From: Rhodopseudomonas rhenobacensis
GTDB lineage: Bacteria; Pseudomonadota; Alphaproteobacteria; Rhizobiales; Xanthobacteraceae
Length of the DNA: 64,000 bases
Assembly (NCBI RefSeq): GCF_014203125.1
Contig: NZ_JACHIH010000023.1
Location: 18,586-82,585, forward strand
Direction of reading: 5' to 3'
Both the position numbers and the translations under genes were made by a program. Within the stretch, counting starts at the first letter, position 1. Every line of letters begins with the position of its first letter. The notes under the pieces were generated by a model that saw nothing but the letters and a program-made list of their open reading frames with translations, did no database searches and had not been told where the DNA came from. This document shows, piece after piece, positions 51,649 through 59,751 of this stretch.

Positions 51649-51953
51649 TGCGCCACTCACTTCGTGTTCCGGGCGCGGGGCTGCGCTTTGCGCAGCTCGG
51701 CAGAACCGGGACCGTTTCAGATGCTGCCGTCGTAACGGTCCCGGCTCGCGGCGCACCGCTGCGCGCTGCACCGCGTCCGGGACACGCTAACATCGCTATT
51801 GCTGCGGCAAGATGCGTCATTCGGATGACAAACTGCCTGAAAAATGCCGATGACTTGGCACGAAATTCAGCGGACAATGGTTGTGAACTGCGCCCGGCGC
51901 GCGCCGGGCCGAGGTTCCGACAATCCCGCAAAGATTACCGCAAGGATCATTCT
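51649..51953. other. Gap between livF and livK
   Basis: A 305-base gap. The first half is a family A repeat (51664-51786); the second half is leader sequence of livK, comparatively AT-rich around 51810-51860 (ttgctgcggcaagatgcgtc onwards), where livK may have its own promoter. No gene is supported; an in-frame extension of livK through it is repeat-encoded. Confidence 0.6.
51664..51786. repeat. Family A repeat between livF and livK
   Basis: Opens gtgttccgggcgcggggctg and closes gcgtccgggacacg; its inner part is an inverted pair aaccgggaccgtttc / gtaacggtcccggctcgc. It matches the ends and the inner ggaccgtt / aacggtcc pair of 50777-50902. Confidence 0.83.
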
Positions 51954-53069
51954 ATGAAACCACTCAAACTCATCGGTCTGGCATTCGGCGCCTCCTTGGC
52001 GCTGTCGACGACGGCACTGGCGCAGGACATCACGGTGGCGGTGGCGGGTCCGATGACCGGCTCGGAATCCGCGTTCGGCCGGCAGTTGCAGAACGGCGCC
52101 GAGCAGGCGGTGGTCGATCTCAACGCCGCCGGCGGCGTGCTCGGCAAGAAGCTGGCGCTGCAGGTCGGCGATGACGGCTGCGATCCGAAGCAGGCGCGCT
52201 CGGTGGCGGAGAAGATCGCCGGCAGCAAGATCCCGTTCGTCGCCGGGCATTTCTGCTCGTCGTCGTCGATCCCGGCCTCGGAAGCCTACGCCGAAGGCAA
52301 CGTGCTGCAGATCACCCCGGGCTCGACCAACCCGTTGTTCACCGAACGCAAGCTGTGGAACGTGCTGCGGGTCTGCGGCCGCGACGATCAGCAGGGCCTG
52401 GTCGCCGCCGACTACATCGTCAAGAACTACAAGGGCAAGAACGTCGCCATCCTCAACGACAAGACCACTTACGGCAAGGGTCTGGCCGACGAGACCAAGA
52501 AGGCGCTGAACAAGGCCGGCTTCACCGAGGCGATGTTCGAGTCCTACAACAAGGGCGACAAGGACTTCAATTCGATCGTGTCGCGGCTGAAGCGTGAGAA
52601 CATCGATCTGGTGTTCGTCGGCGGCTATCACCAGGAAGCCGGCCTGATCCTGCGCCAGATGCGCGACCAGGGCCTCAAGACCGTGCTGATGGCCGGCGAT
52701 GCGATGAACGACAAGGAATTCGCCTCGATCACCGGGCCGCTCGCCGAAGGCACGCTGTTCACCTTCGGCCCCGACCCGCGCAACAAACCGACCGCCAAGG
52801 CGATCGTCGAGAAGTTCAAGGCCAAGAACATCGATCCGGAAGGCTACACGCTGTACACCTACGCGGCGTTCCAGATCTGGTCGGAAGCCGCCAAGAAGGC
52901 CGGCACCACCGACCCGAAGAAGGTGATGGACGCCATCAAGGCCGGCGAGTGGGACACCGTGCTCGGTAAGCTGTCGTTCGACGCCAAGGGCGACATCAAG
53001 CTGATCGACTACGTCGTCTACAAGTGGGACGCCAAGGGCAACTACGCCGAGATCGAACCGGCGAAGTAA
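51954..53069 (+). CDS. livK: Branched-chain amino acid-binding protein LivK (transporter 2)
   Basis: A 371-residue periplasmic binding protein. A Sec signal peptide (LKLIGLAFGASLALSTTALA) ends at AQD; the mature protein opens ITVAVAGPMTGSESAFG and has FVAGHFCSSSSIPASE, the loop that holds the ligand's alpha-carboxylate and amino groups in LivJ/LivK-type proteins. That loop suggests an amino acid ligand for this system. ATG at 51954. A perfect terminator follows 27 bases beyond the stop. Confidence 0.93.
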   Translation: MKPLKLIGLAFGASLALSTTALAQDITVAVAGPMTGSESAFGRQLQNGAEQAVVDLNAAGGVLGKKLALQVGDDGCDPKQARSVAEKIAGSKIPFVAGHFCSSSSIPASEAYAEGNVLQITPGSTNPLFTERKLWNVLRVCGRDDQQGLVAADYIVKNYKGKNVAILNDKTTYGKGLADETKKALNKAGFTEAMFESYNKGDKDFNSIVSRLKRENIDLVFVGGYHQEAGLILRQMRDQGLKTVLMAGDAMNDKEFASITGPLAEGTLFTFGPDPRNKPTAKAIVEKFKAKNIDPEGYTLYTYAAFQIWSEAAKKAGTTDPKKVMDAIKAGEWDTVLGKLSFDAKGDIKLIDYVVYKWDAKGNYAEIEPAK

Positions 53070-53096
53070 TTCTTCGCAGTCGCGCACCGAGTTCAG

Positions 53097-53126
53097 ACGC
53101 CCCGGTTCGCCGGGGCGTTTTTGTTT
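53097..53126 (+). terminator. Rho-independent terminator of the liv operon
   Basis: ACGCCCCGG-TTCG-CCGGGGCGT, then TTTTGTTTTC. A perfect nine-pair stem with an extra-stable TTCG loop and a T run. It lies eight bases before the converging ccdA stop. Confidence 0.95.
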
Positions 53127-53133
53127 TCAGCCG

Positions 53134-53868
53134 CTACCCGAAATTCGCCAGCGCCGGGAACGTCTCCAGCAGCCAGATCGAAACGCTGCTCACCGCGCCG
53201 GTGAGGAAGCCGATTCCGGTCAACACCATCAGCACGCCCATGGCGCGCTCGACATTGGCGAGATGCCGCTTCATCCGCGCGAACACCGCGGAGAATTGTT
53301 CGACCATCAACGCCGCCAGCAGGAACGGAATGCCGAGGCCGGCGGAATACACCGCCAGCAGTCCGGCGCCCTTGGCGACGGTGGCTTCGGCGGCGGCGAC
53401 CGAGAGGATGGCGGCGAGGATCGGGCCGATGCACGGCGTCCAGCCGAACGCGAACGCCAGCCCCATCACATAGGCGCCCCACAGGCCCACGGGTTTTGGA
53501 ATCGGCATCCGGCCTTCGCGCATCAACAGGCCGATCCGGGTGAGGCCTAAGAAATGCAGCCCCATCAGGATGATGATGATGCCGGCGATGATCGACAGCT
53601 GCGCCGACCAGGCGCGGATCAGGCTGCCGACCAGGCTGGCGCTGGCGCCGAGCGCCACGAAAACCGTGGAAAATCCCAGCACGAACATCAAAGCCGAGAT
53701 CATCACCGCGCGTTTCGAGGCGGCATCGCGCTCTCCGGTGGCGACGTGTTCGATGGTCGCGCCGGTCAGATAGATCAGGTATGGCGGCACCAGCGGCAAT
53801 ACGCAGGGCGACAAAAAGCTGACGAGGCCGGCGATCAGCGCGGCCGGGATCGAGACATCGTGAATCAT
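53134..53868 (-). CDS. ccdA: CcdA/DsbD-type thiol-disulfide transporter membrane protein
   Basis: A 244-residue inner-membrane protein with six spans. The two functional Cys lie in SFLSPCVLPLVPPYLI (first span) and GWTPCIGPILAAIL (fourth span), as in CcdA. It moves reducing equivalents across the membrane for cytochrome c maturation or other periplasmic thiol systems. ATG at 53868. It stands alone, convergent with livK. Confidence 0.92.
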   Translation of the reverse strand: MIHDVSIPAALIAGLVSFLSPCVLPLVPPYLIYLTGATIEHVATGERDAASKRAVMISALMFVLGFSTVFVALGASASLVGSLIRAWSAQLSIIAGIIIILMGLHFLGLTRIGLLMREGRMPIPKPVGLWGAYVMGLAFAFGWTPCIGPILAAILSVAAAEATVAKGAGLLAVYSAGLGIPFLLAALMVEQFSAVFARMKRHLANVERAMGVLMVLTGIGFLTGAVSSVSIWLLETFPALANFG

Positions 53869-53987
53869 GCCGCTAGATGCACCGCAGCCGGGGCCGGATG
53901 CAAGGCTGCAGCGCCCGCTCCCGGCGTTGTGATCGCCGTGCGAAAGCGGTAACCACTTGCACCGTTTCGCGATCCGGAGCGTTCCCG

Positions 53988-54986
53988 ATGCAAAATCTGC
54001 TCACCGACATCGACGGCGTCAAGGTCGGCCATGCCGACGACGCCCGCCTTGCCTCCGGCGTTACCGCGGTGCTGTTCGACACCCCCGTGGTGGCGGCGCT
54101 GGACGTCCGCGGCGGCGGCCCCGGCACCCGCGAGGACGCGCTGTTGGACCTCGCCTCCACCGTGGAGCAGATCGACGGCTTCGCTCTGGCGGGCGGTTCG
54201 GCGTTCGGGCTCGACGCCGGCGCCGGGATCCAGGCCTGGCTCGCCGAACAGGGCCGCGGCTTGAAGGTCGGCGGCGCGCTGATCCCGATCGTGCCCGGCG
54301 CCATCGTGTTCGACCTGATCAACGGCGGCGACAAAGCCTGGGGCCGGTTCCCGCCATATCGCGATCTCGGCTACGCCGCGGCGGCGGCGGCAAGCGACAC
54401 CTTTGCGCTCGGCAGCGTCGGCGCCGGCTTTGGCGCCACCACGGCGAATTTCAAGGCCGGGCTCGGCTCGGCCTCCGCGGTGACGCCGGGCGGCATCAAA
54501 GTCGGCGCGCTGGCGGTGGTCAATGCCGCCGGCGCCGTCACCGTCGGCGACGGGCCGTGGTTCTGGGCGGCGCCGTTCGAACAGGGCGATGAATTCGGCG
54601 GCCGTGGCCTTCCCGCCGCATTCACCCCTGAGATGCTGACGATGCGGCTGAAGGGCGCCGCCGGCGCTACTGCGGTGGAGAACACCACGCTGGTGGTGGT
54701 GGTCACCGACGCGATCCTGAATAAGCCGCAGGCCAAGCGGCTGGCGATGATCGCGCAGACCGGGATGGCGCGGGCGATCTATCCGGTGCACGCGCCGCTC
54801 GATGGCGATCTGGTGTTTGCCGCGGCGACCGGCAAGACGCCGATCGATCCGCTGGCGGGGCTCACCGAGCTCGGCATGATCGCCGCCAACACGGTGTCGC
54901 GGGCGATCGCCCGCGGCGTCTATGAGGCGACCGCGCTGCCGTTCGCCGGCGCGTTGCCGGCCTGGAAGGAGCGGTTTGCGCGCTGA
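53988..54986 (+). CDS. P1 family peptidase (DmpA/BapA-like, S58)
   Basis: A 332-residue self-cleaving N-terminal nucleophile-type hydrolase. It opens NLLTDIDGVKVGHADDARLA, the usual start of this family, followed by VRGGGPGTREDALLDL, GFALAGGSAFGLDAGAG and LGSVGAGFGATTANFK, which contains the likely self-processing site. Members act as D-aminopeptidases, beta-peptidyl aminopeptidases or nylon-oligomer hydrolases. The ATG at 53988 follows GGAG; upstream in-frame sequence is not conserved-looking. Confidence 0.9.
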   Translation: MQNLLTDIDGVKVGHADDARLASGVTAVLFDTPVVAALDVRGGGPGTREDALLDLASTVEQIDGFALAGGSAFGLDAGAGIQAWLAEQGRGLKVGGALIPIVPGAIVFDLINGGDKAWGRFPPYRDLGYAAAAAASDTFALGSVGAGFGATTANFKAGLGSASAVTPGGIKVGALAVVNAAGAVTVGDGPWFWAAPFEQGDEFGGRGLPAAFTPEMLTMRLKGAAGATAVENTTLVVVVTDAILNKPQAKRLAMIAQTGMARAIYPVHAPLDGDLVFAAATGKTPIDPLAGLTELGMIAANTVSRAIARGVYEATALPFAGALPAWKERFAR

Positions 54987-55020
54987 GCTTGTGCCTCGTT
55001 CGGTGCTGCAGAAATAACCC

Positions 55021-55148
55021 GTCATTCCGGGGCGCGAGAGCGTTTAGCTCGAGCGAACCCGGAATCTCGCTGCACGCGGCGGACTCTCTAACGGGTGGCA
55101 AGATTCCGGGTTCGCTCGCCGCCTAGGCGGCTCGCGCCCCGGAATGAC
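55021..55148. repeat. Family D repeat copy 1
   Basis: Opens gtcattccggggcgcgagag and closes ctcgcgccccggaatgac, perfect inverted ends of about 18 bases; inner arms gcgaacccggaatct and agattccgggttcgc also pair. Copies occur at 56997-57111 and, as a half unit, at 59290-59341. It lies between the peptidase gene and the EF-hand gene; the 230-base gap holds nothing else. Confidence 0.85.
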
Positions 55149-55216
55149 CGCGTGGTGGGTGGAGGAAGCCCCGACCACCCCGCGGATCACCCCGATATGG
55201 CCGTCCGTCAGCCCGA

Positions 55217-56011
55217 TCAGGCGCTGACCGATACTGAGGAAGCGGCCGAAGTCGAGGCCGCCTTGGCTTGGCGCTGGATCATCTGCTCGATGAAATTATA
55301 CGACGAGCTGGCGCTGGCCGACGAGGTCGAGCTGCTGGCGGCCGAGGTCATCGTCACCTTGGAGCCGTCGGCGTAGGTCAACGAGGTGGTGATCGAACCG
55401 TCGGCGTTGGTCGTCGTGGTGGTGGTGGTGCCGGTGACGTCGGAGCCGTCGCCCGATCCGCCGCCGGAGCCGCCCGCACCGGCCGCGCCGCCGGCGTGAT
55501 GGCCCTTGTCCGAGCCCTTCAGCGCTGAGCCCAGTTCATCGACGCTGACCGAGCCGTCGCTGTTCTTGTCGAGCTTGGCGAACACCGAATCCGCATTGGC
55601 GGTGTTGGTGCCGCCGGCGCCGAGCTTGTCTTCGAATTCCGCCTTGGTGATGCTGCCGTCGCCGTCGCTGTCGAGCTTGGCGAACAGATCTTTCAACGCG
55701 GCGTCGCGGGGGTCCGTTGCGGTGGTGTCGGTCGACGAGGTCGAGCTGGTGGTCGCGGTGCTCTGGCTCTGCGCCGCGAGCAGCGCGCTGAGCAGGCTCG
55801 ACGACAACGCGCCGCTTTGCGACGAAGCGCTGGAGCTCGAACTCGATGTCGACGAATTCTTGTCCTTGTCGCTGTCGACCTCGAACAGGCTGCTGGCCGC
55901 GCTCTTGCTCGACGCGGTCGACGAGCTCGACGACGTCGACGAGGTTTTCGACGAGCTCAGCGATTTCAAGAGATCGAGCGCGGAGGACGCGGCGGTAAGG
56001 GCTGACAGCAT
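55217..56011 (-). CDS. Ser-rich EF-hand protein
   Basis: A 264-residue protein with two clear EF-hand calcium loops, DSDGDGSITKAEF (about residue 113) and DKNSDGSVSVDEL (about 145), set in low-complexity sequence rich in Ser, Thr and Ala (more than half of the first 100 residues) and a Gly-rich linker. It has no classical signal peptide; the N-terminus MLSALTAASSALDLLKSLSS could still be exported non-classically. I recall similar EF-hand/Ser-rich proteins in Bradyrhizobium and Rhodopseudomonas; their role is unknown. CAGGAG precedes the ATG at 56011. Confidence 0.85.
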   Translation of the reverse strand: MLSALTAASSALDLLKSLSSSKTSSTSSSSSTASSKSAASSLFEVDSDKDKNSSTSSSSSSASSQSGALSSSLLSALLAAQSQSTATTSSTSSTDTTATDPRDAALKDLFAKLDSDGDGSITKAEFEDKLGAGGTNTANADSVFAKLDKNSDGSVSVDELGSALKGSDKGHHAGGAAGAGGSGGGSGDGSDVTGTTTTTTTNADGSITTSLTYADGSKVTMTSAASSSTSSASASSSYNFIEQMIQRQAKAASTSAASSVSVSA

Positions 56012-56268
56012 GGCAAACTCCTGGATCGGCCGCGGTGCGGCATACCATTCCCTGCGTATTGATCAGCAATCCGCGTGCCATCGAAAAACCGTCGCGATAA
56101 CAATGCGATCGCCCGCCGCTGCGGCGCCGCATCCGGGCAGAAGCTGCCGCCGGCGGCAGAACTTGCCGACGCAATTGCGGCGCAAGGCGGACGCGCCGCT
56201 CGATTGCTCCGCCGCTATCAGCATGTTACGCGGGATCATCAATCAGCCGTCTCGTGCAGGGAGCGCCC

Positions 56269-56964
56269 ATGTCTTTTTCGCCTCGTCCTCTGGTCATCGC
56301 GCCCTCGATCCTGGCATCGGATTTCTCCAAGCTCGGCGAAGAGGTCCGCGCGGTCGATCAGGCCGGCTGCGACTGGATTCATCTCGACGTGATGGACGGC
56401 CATTTCGTGCCGAACATTTCCTACGGCCCCGACGTCATCAAGGCGATGCGGCCGCACACCAAGAAGATTTTTGACGCCCACCTGATGATCGCGCCGTGCG
56501 ATCCCTATCTCGAAGCCTTCGCCAAGGCCGGCTGCGACCACATCACCGTGCACGCCGAGGCGGGGCCGCATCTGCATCGCTCGCTGCAGGCGATCCGCGC
56601 GCTCGGCAAGAAGGCCGGCGTCTCGATCAATCCCGGCACCTCGCTCGGCGCCATCGAATACGTGCTCGACCTGGTCGACCTGGTGCTGGTGATGTCGGTC
56701 AATCCCGGCTTCGGCGGCCAGGCCTTCATCCCCTCGGCGCTGAACAAGATCCGCGACCTGCGGGCGATGACCGCGGGCCGCCCGATCGACATCGAGGTCG
56801 ACGGCGGCGTCACCTCCGCGGTGTCCGGCGAACTCGCCGCCGCCGGCGCCAACGCGTTTGTCGCGGGCTCCGCGGTGTTCAAGGGCGGCACGCTGGAGAG
56901 CTACAAGGCGAATATCGAGGGGATCAGGAACGCGGCGGCGTTGGCGCGGGGGGAAGCGGTGTAG
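56269..56964 (+). CDS. rpe: Ribulose-phosphate 3-epimerase
   Basis: A 231-residue TIM-barrel epimerase interconverting ribulose 5-phosphate and xylulose 5-phosphate, for the Calvin cycle and pentose phosphate pathway. Signatures are [30 protein letters not shown] with the metal/catalytic Asp, [14 protein letters not shown], and IEVDGGV. The ATG at 56269 has AGGGAG upstream. Adjacent repeats flank it; it is not in an operon here. Confidence 0.96.
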   Translation: MSFSPRPLVIAPSILASDFSKLGEEVRAVDQAGCDWIHLDVMDGHFVPNISYGPDVIKAMRPHTKKIFDAHLMIAPCDPYLEAFAKAGCDHITVHAEAGPHLHRSLQAIRALGKKAGVSINPGTSLGAIEYVLDLVDLVLVMSVNPGFGGQAFIPSALNKIRDLRAMTAGRPIDIEVDGGVTSAVSGELAAAGANAFVAGSAVFKGGTLESYKANIEGIRNAAALARGEAV

Positions 56965-56996
56965 TTGCCTGCTATCGCCGCCGACCGAAAAAAGCT

Positions 56997-57111
56997 GTCA
57001 TTCCGGGGCGCGAGGCCGTAGGCCGAGCGAACCCGGAATCCAGTATTCCAGGGCGGTGAGTACTGGATTCCGGGTTCATTCGCGGCTACGCCGCTCGTGC
57101 CCCGGAATGAC
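56997..57111. repeat. Family D repeat copy 2
   Basis: Opens gtcattccggggcgcgaggc and closes gtgccccggaatgac; the centre holds the inverted pair cccggaatccagta / tactggattccggg. It follows rpe and, with a family E repeat, fills the 310-base gap to the DUF1828-like gene. Confidence 0.85.
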
Positions 57112-57164
57112 GGCCGTCTGTTTGAGAGCTAAGCGGCCTGAACGGCGCTCAACGATCGTAACTC

Positions 57165-57261
57165 GTAGGGTGGGCAAAGGCGCGCTGGCGCCGTGCCCAC
57201 CACAACGCCGAACATAATGACAATCATATCGCGGTGGTGGGCACGCTTCGCTTTGCCCACC
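57165..57261. repeat. Family E repeat
   Basis: Opens gtagggtgggcaaaggcgcg and closes gggcacgcttcgctttgccc, inverted ends around 'gtgggcaaag'. The centre is AT-rich. Such 'gtgggcaaag' elements are common in this bacterial group from memory. It lies 14 bases from the stop of the DUF1828-like gene and may act as its terminator. Confidence 0.75.
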
Positions 57262-57274
57262 TGCGGCCTACTGC

Positions 57275-58036
57275 TTAGTCAGTTGCCATCTGCCTAAAGC
57301 GCGTTTCGGCATCCGAGAAGCGAACAACGTTGCTCACGTCTTGCAAGATGATCAGATCGCCTTGCCTCAGATTGGCATTGTCGTCGTACATGATGATGCG
57401 ATCTGGCTCCGGGTTAAATAGCATCTGTGAAATATCATAGAACTCGCGAAAGCGTTTATTCACGCCATCTAAGTCTTTGACAGCTTCGACATATGCCACG
57501 GGATCTCGGAGCGCCTTGTCCAGAACCACGGCTCCAATGTTGTATTGCGTGCCACTCTTGCCGGTGACGGCTTCATTCTCGCGAACCCGCTTCGCGCCAA
57601 CATACTCTTTGACGCGAGCAATCACCTCTTGCCTGAACGTAAATAGCGGCTGCGCATGAGTTTGCAGCAATTGGTCCGCGATTGTCCTTGAGGCATTCGC
57701 CACTACGGCAACAACAAGCGGCAAGTCATCCGCCAGCGCGGTCCTAATCATCCGTTCGTTTCTAAACTCGCAACCGTAGTGGGTTGATAGCGCGACGATG
57801 CGGTCGCGCATCTTGCGCGTGATCGCAACACCTGCGGTAGCGAGTGTCATGGCGGCAAAGCCGCCGTCGTGCACAATGGTGCTGCCGTTCTCTTCCGTCA
57901 CGACAACCGTAACAAGATCGCCATTTGGATAGATGACCGGAAGCTGCACTTCTAGGCCAAGGCTAGACCGCTCGACGCGGACAAGCTCACGGCAGGCTGC
58001 TTCCAAGCTCTCTGCGCTACTCTTGAGAGTCATCAT
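57275..58036 (-). CDS. DUF1828-like protein
   Basis: A 253-residue protein. The N-terminal ~90 residues look like DUF1828: LVTVVVTEENGSTIVHDGGFAAMTLATAG. The remainder is a mixed alpha/beta domain with KRVRENEAVTGKSG and VVRFSDAE that I cannot name. DUF1828 proteins are unknown but frequently lie in mobile or defence-linked regions. Base and codon use is less GC-rich than in the neighbours, which suggests transfer. It overlaps the upstream gene's stop by four bases (ATGA), so the two form a translationally coupled pair. Confidence 0.75.
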   Translation of the reverse strand: MMTLKSSAESLEAACRELVRVERSSLGLEVQLPVIYPNGDLVTVVVTEENGSTIVHDGGFAAMTLATAGVAITRKMRDRIVALSTHYGCEFRNERMIRTALADDLPLVVAVVANASRTIADQLLQTHAQPLFTFRQEVIARVKEYVGAKRVRENEAVTGKSGTQYNIGAVVLDKALRDPVAYVEAVKDLDGVNKRFREFYDISQMLFNPEPDRIIMYDDNANLRQGDLIILQDVSNVVRFSDAETRFRQMATD

Positions 58037-58485
58037 AACAGCCTCATTTGCTCACCACCCAGATGCGGCGGAGGACTATACGAACCTTTGAAATCAATCA
58101 GGGATTTTCGGCAGAACTCCCTGAACCACTGCAAATGCGAACAGTCGCGGTCATCCGGGGTGACTAGATCATTAGGCCATGCCTGCCAGTGAGTGCACCG
58201 GACAGAAATGCGCCCCAGATCGGTAAGATTTAGATGACCACGACCAGGGTTAACGTCCAATCCAACAATTCGGTGCACACCGCCGAGAATCAACGAAAAC
58301 CCATATTTGACCGGTATCCGGTGAACGTGAGCCGTCAAGTGGACCTTGGCCGACAGGATAGGCCGGCTTGGCACAGTAACGATGAATTGCGCCTTAGCCG
58401 TGTCAGTATTCGGCATAAGCACCCACCGAATCGGACCGTCCGCGTCCTTTTTGGCCGCCGTGAACTCCTGAATGATGACTTCCAA
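58033..58485 (-). CDS. Uncharacterised partner of the DUF1828-like gene
   Basis: Not recognised. About 150 residues, rich in His and Arg, with a strand-like VHLTAHVHRIPVKYGFSLIL stretch and a Cys/Trp-rich centre (CTHWQAWPNDLVTPDD). The start is odd: only TTG (58485) or CTG (58494) are available. An ATG with a plausible frame lies at 58518 but is cut off from the gene by an in-frame TAG at 58507-58509. So either a non-ATG start is used, or a point mutation has damaged the N-terminus. Its end overlaps the next start by four bases. Base use matches the DUF1828-like gene and differs from neighbours. Confidence 0.65.
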   Translation of the reverse strand: MEVIIQEFTAAKKDADGPIRWVLMPNTDTAKAQFIVTVPSRPILSAKVHLTAHVHRIPVKYGFSLILGGVHRIVGLDVNPGRGHLNLTDLGRISVRCTHWQAWPNDLVTPDDRDCSHLQWFREFCRKSLIDFKGSYSPPPHLGGEQMRLL

Positions 58486-58713
58486 GTCTTCCAGAACCGC
58501 CCCCGACTAGACCGACATGGCTACAACGGAACCTGCAATCGATGCCAGTTTAACGCAAGCTAGGCTTATTGCGGCCTGGTGTTGGCTTAACCGTCTGCGG
58601 CTCACCGCGCGCATTCATCACCACCACCATGTCAAACAGCCACGTCGCTCCGTTCTCGCGGCTCCTCGAGCCCGAGTTTTGCGCTGGAACGTCCCTGCCC
58701 TCCTTAAACGAGG

Positions 58714-58823
58714 GCGTGCGGAACGCCGGGTGCCCGATGCACCCGCGGCCTCGTGCGCAATGAAAACAAGCACACGAGTTCGTCACCACGGCTCCACCGG
58801 AAAACCCCCGGCGTTCCGCACGC
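58714..58823. repeat. Element bounded by a 17-base inverted repeat
   Basis: GCGTGCGGAACGCCGGG (58714-58730) is perfectly complementary to 58807-58823. Between them is a hairpin gggtgc-ccgat-gcaccc (58728-58744) and a less GC-rich 60-base core. The unit could be a small mobile element or a structured RNA. Confidence 0.6.
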
Positions 58824-59061
58824 GATGGTGTTAACGGCTTAGTTCGCGAACGACCCCCGGTGGGCGGACCTGAGTAATCCACCGTTGAAGGGAGACTGAC
58901 GCACCGTCCCGCTGGCCTGTCTGGGAGGTGGCCACCGCCTCTCGGCCGGCGGCCGCCGCCCGTCGGGCTGGCAGGCTTGGCGCTGCTCCCGCGCAAGGCG
59001 ATGCGCTGGGATATCGCGACTTCGGCCGTCCGGGGGCTGCGTGGTCGTCAGCCCGTCGCAA

Positions 59062-59081
59062 CGCCAGGATTACTCCTGGCG
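59062..59081. repeat. Perfect small hairpin
   Basis: CGCCAGGA-ttac-TCCTGGCG forms an eight-pair stem within the GC-rich section before purB. No T run follows. Confidence 0.6.
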
Positions 59082-59289
59082 CGATCGGGGCTCGAACGCC
59101 GCTCCCGTCCACCGCATCCCGCCCCGCGGTCGTGACGATCGCGAACGCCCCTCGCATCGGGGCGGGACGTTTATGAATATAATCCTTGCTGGAAGGCGCG
59201 TCAATCGGTCTAGGAAAATAATCAGAGTCGTGTGGCCCGGGCGCCGCGGCATCGGGGCGGGCGATCGTGTTCATGCACACCGCTCTGGG

Positions 59290-59341
59290 ATACTGGATTC
59301 CGGGTTCGCTCGCGGCTTGCGCCGCTCGTGCCCCGGAATGA
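59290..59341. repeat. Half family D repeat
   Basis: atactggattccgggttcgc to tcgtgccccggaatga matches the right half of 56997-57111. The left half is absent, so this is a truncated copy. Confidence 0.75.
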
Positions 59342-59395
59342 CAGCGGGGGATGTGGCCACGCTGCGCTTTGCCCGCCCTGCGCGGTCTCTCCAGA

Positions 59396-59546
59396 GCGTG
59401 CCCCGGACGCTGCGCAACGCGGCAGCGTTGCGGTGCGAGCCGGGGCCGTTCGAGGCGAAGCATTTCCACCGCCAGATCCGAGCGCAGCATCCGTAACGGT
59501 ACCGGCTCGCGGCGCGGCGCAAGCGCCGCTCCGCGTCCGGGACACG
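59396..59546. repeat. Family A repeat copy 3
   Basis: Opens gcgtgccccggacgctgcgc and closes gctccgcgtccgggacacg. The inner ggggccgtt / gtaacggt pair and inverted ends match the copies in and beside the liv operon, though the centre is longer. Confidence 0.8.
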
Positions 59547-59572
59547 GGGGCCGGAAAGAAGCAAGCGACTGC

Positions 59573-59650
59573 ACGCCGCCTCGCCGCCCCGCCTCGCCGC
59601 CGCCACGCCGCCGCCGCCTCGCCGCCGCCGCCTCGCCCCCCGCGCCGCGC
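59573..59650. repeat. CGCCGC-rich low-complexity tract
   Basis: Imperfect tandem copies of cgccgcc and cctcgccgccgc over about 78 bases, almost purely C and G with interspersed single T/A. It may be prone to slippage. It sits 100 bases upstream of purB. Confidence 0.75.
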
Positions 59651-59751
59651 CCACGCAGGCGCCGGCGATCCACCCGCCCCGCGAAACGGTGGCCTCCCTC
59701 CCCCCTTTCTGTTAAAGCGCGGCGCAATCCCCAAAACCCTGCGAGAACGCG

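Larger units (their letters stand above)
58486..59751. other. Repeat-rich non-coding stretch upstream of purB
   Basis: 1266 bases without a gene I can support. From left to right: about 75 bases upstream of the DUF1828 cassette; an element with a 17-base inverted repeat (58714-58823); a GC-rich section to 59170 with short hairpins; a short AT-rich patch (59170-59225); a half family D repeat; a family A repeat (59396-59546); and a CGCCGC-rich low-complexity tract. The purB promoter must lie near 59660-59740, where ctgttaaagcgcggcgcaat is seen. Reading frames across it are open only because of composition. Confidence 0.7.

Noticed and set aside
58517..58834. A 105-codon plus-strand frame starting with MATTEP
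   Set aside because: It includes a run of His codons and crosses the inverted-repeat element; no recognisable protein, no ribosome site.
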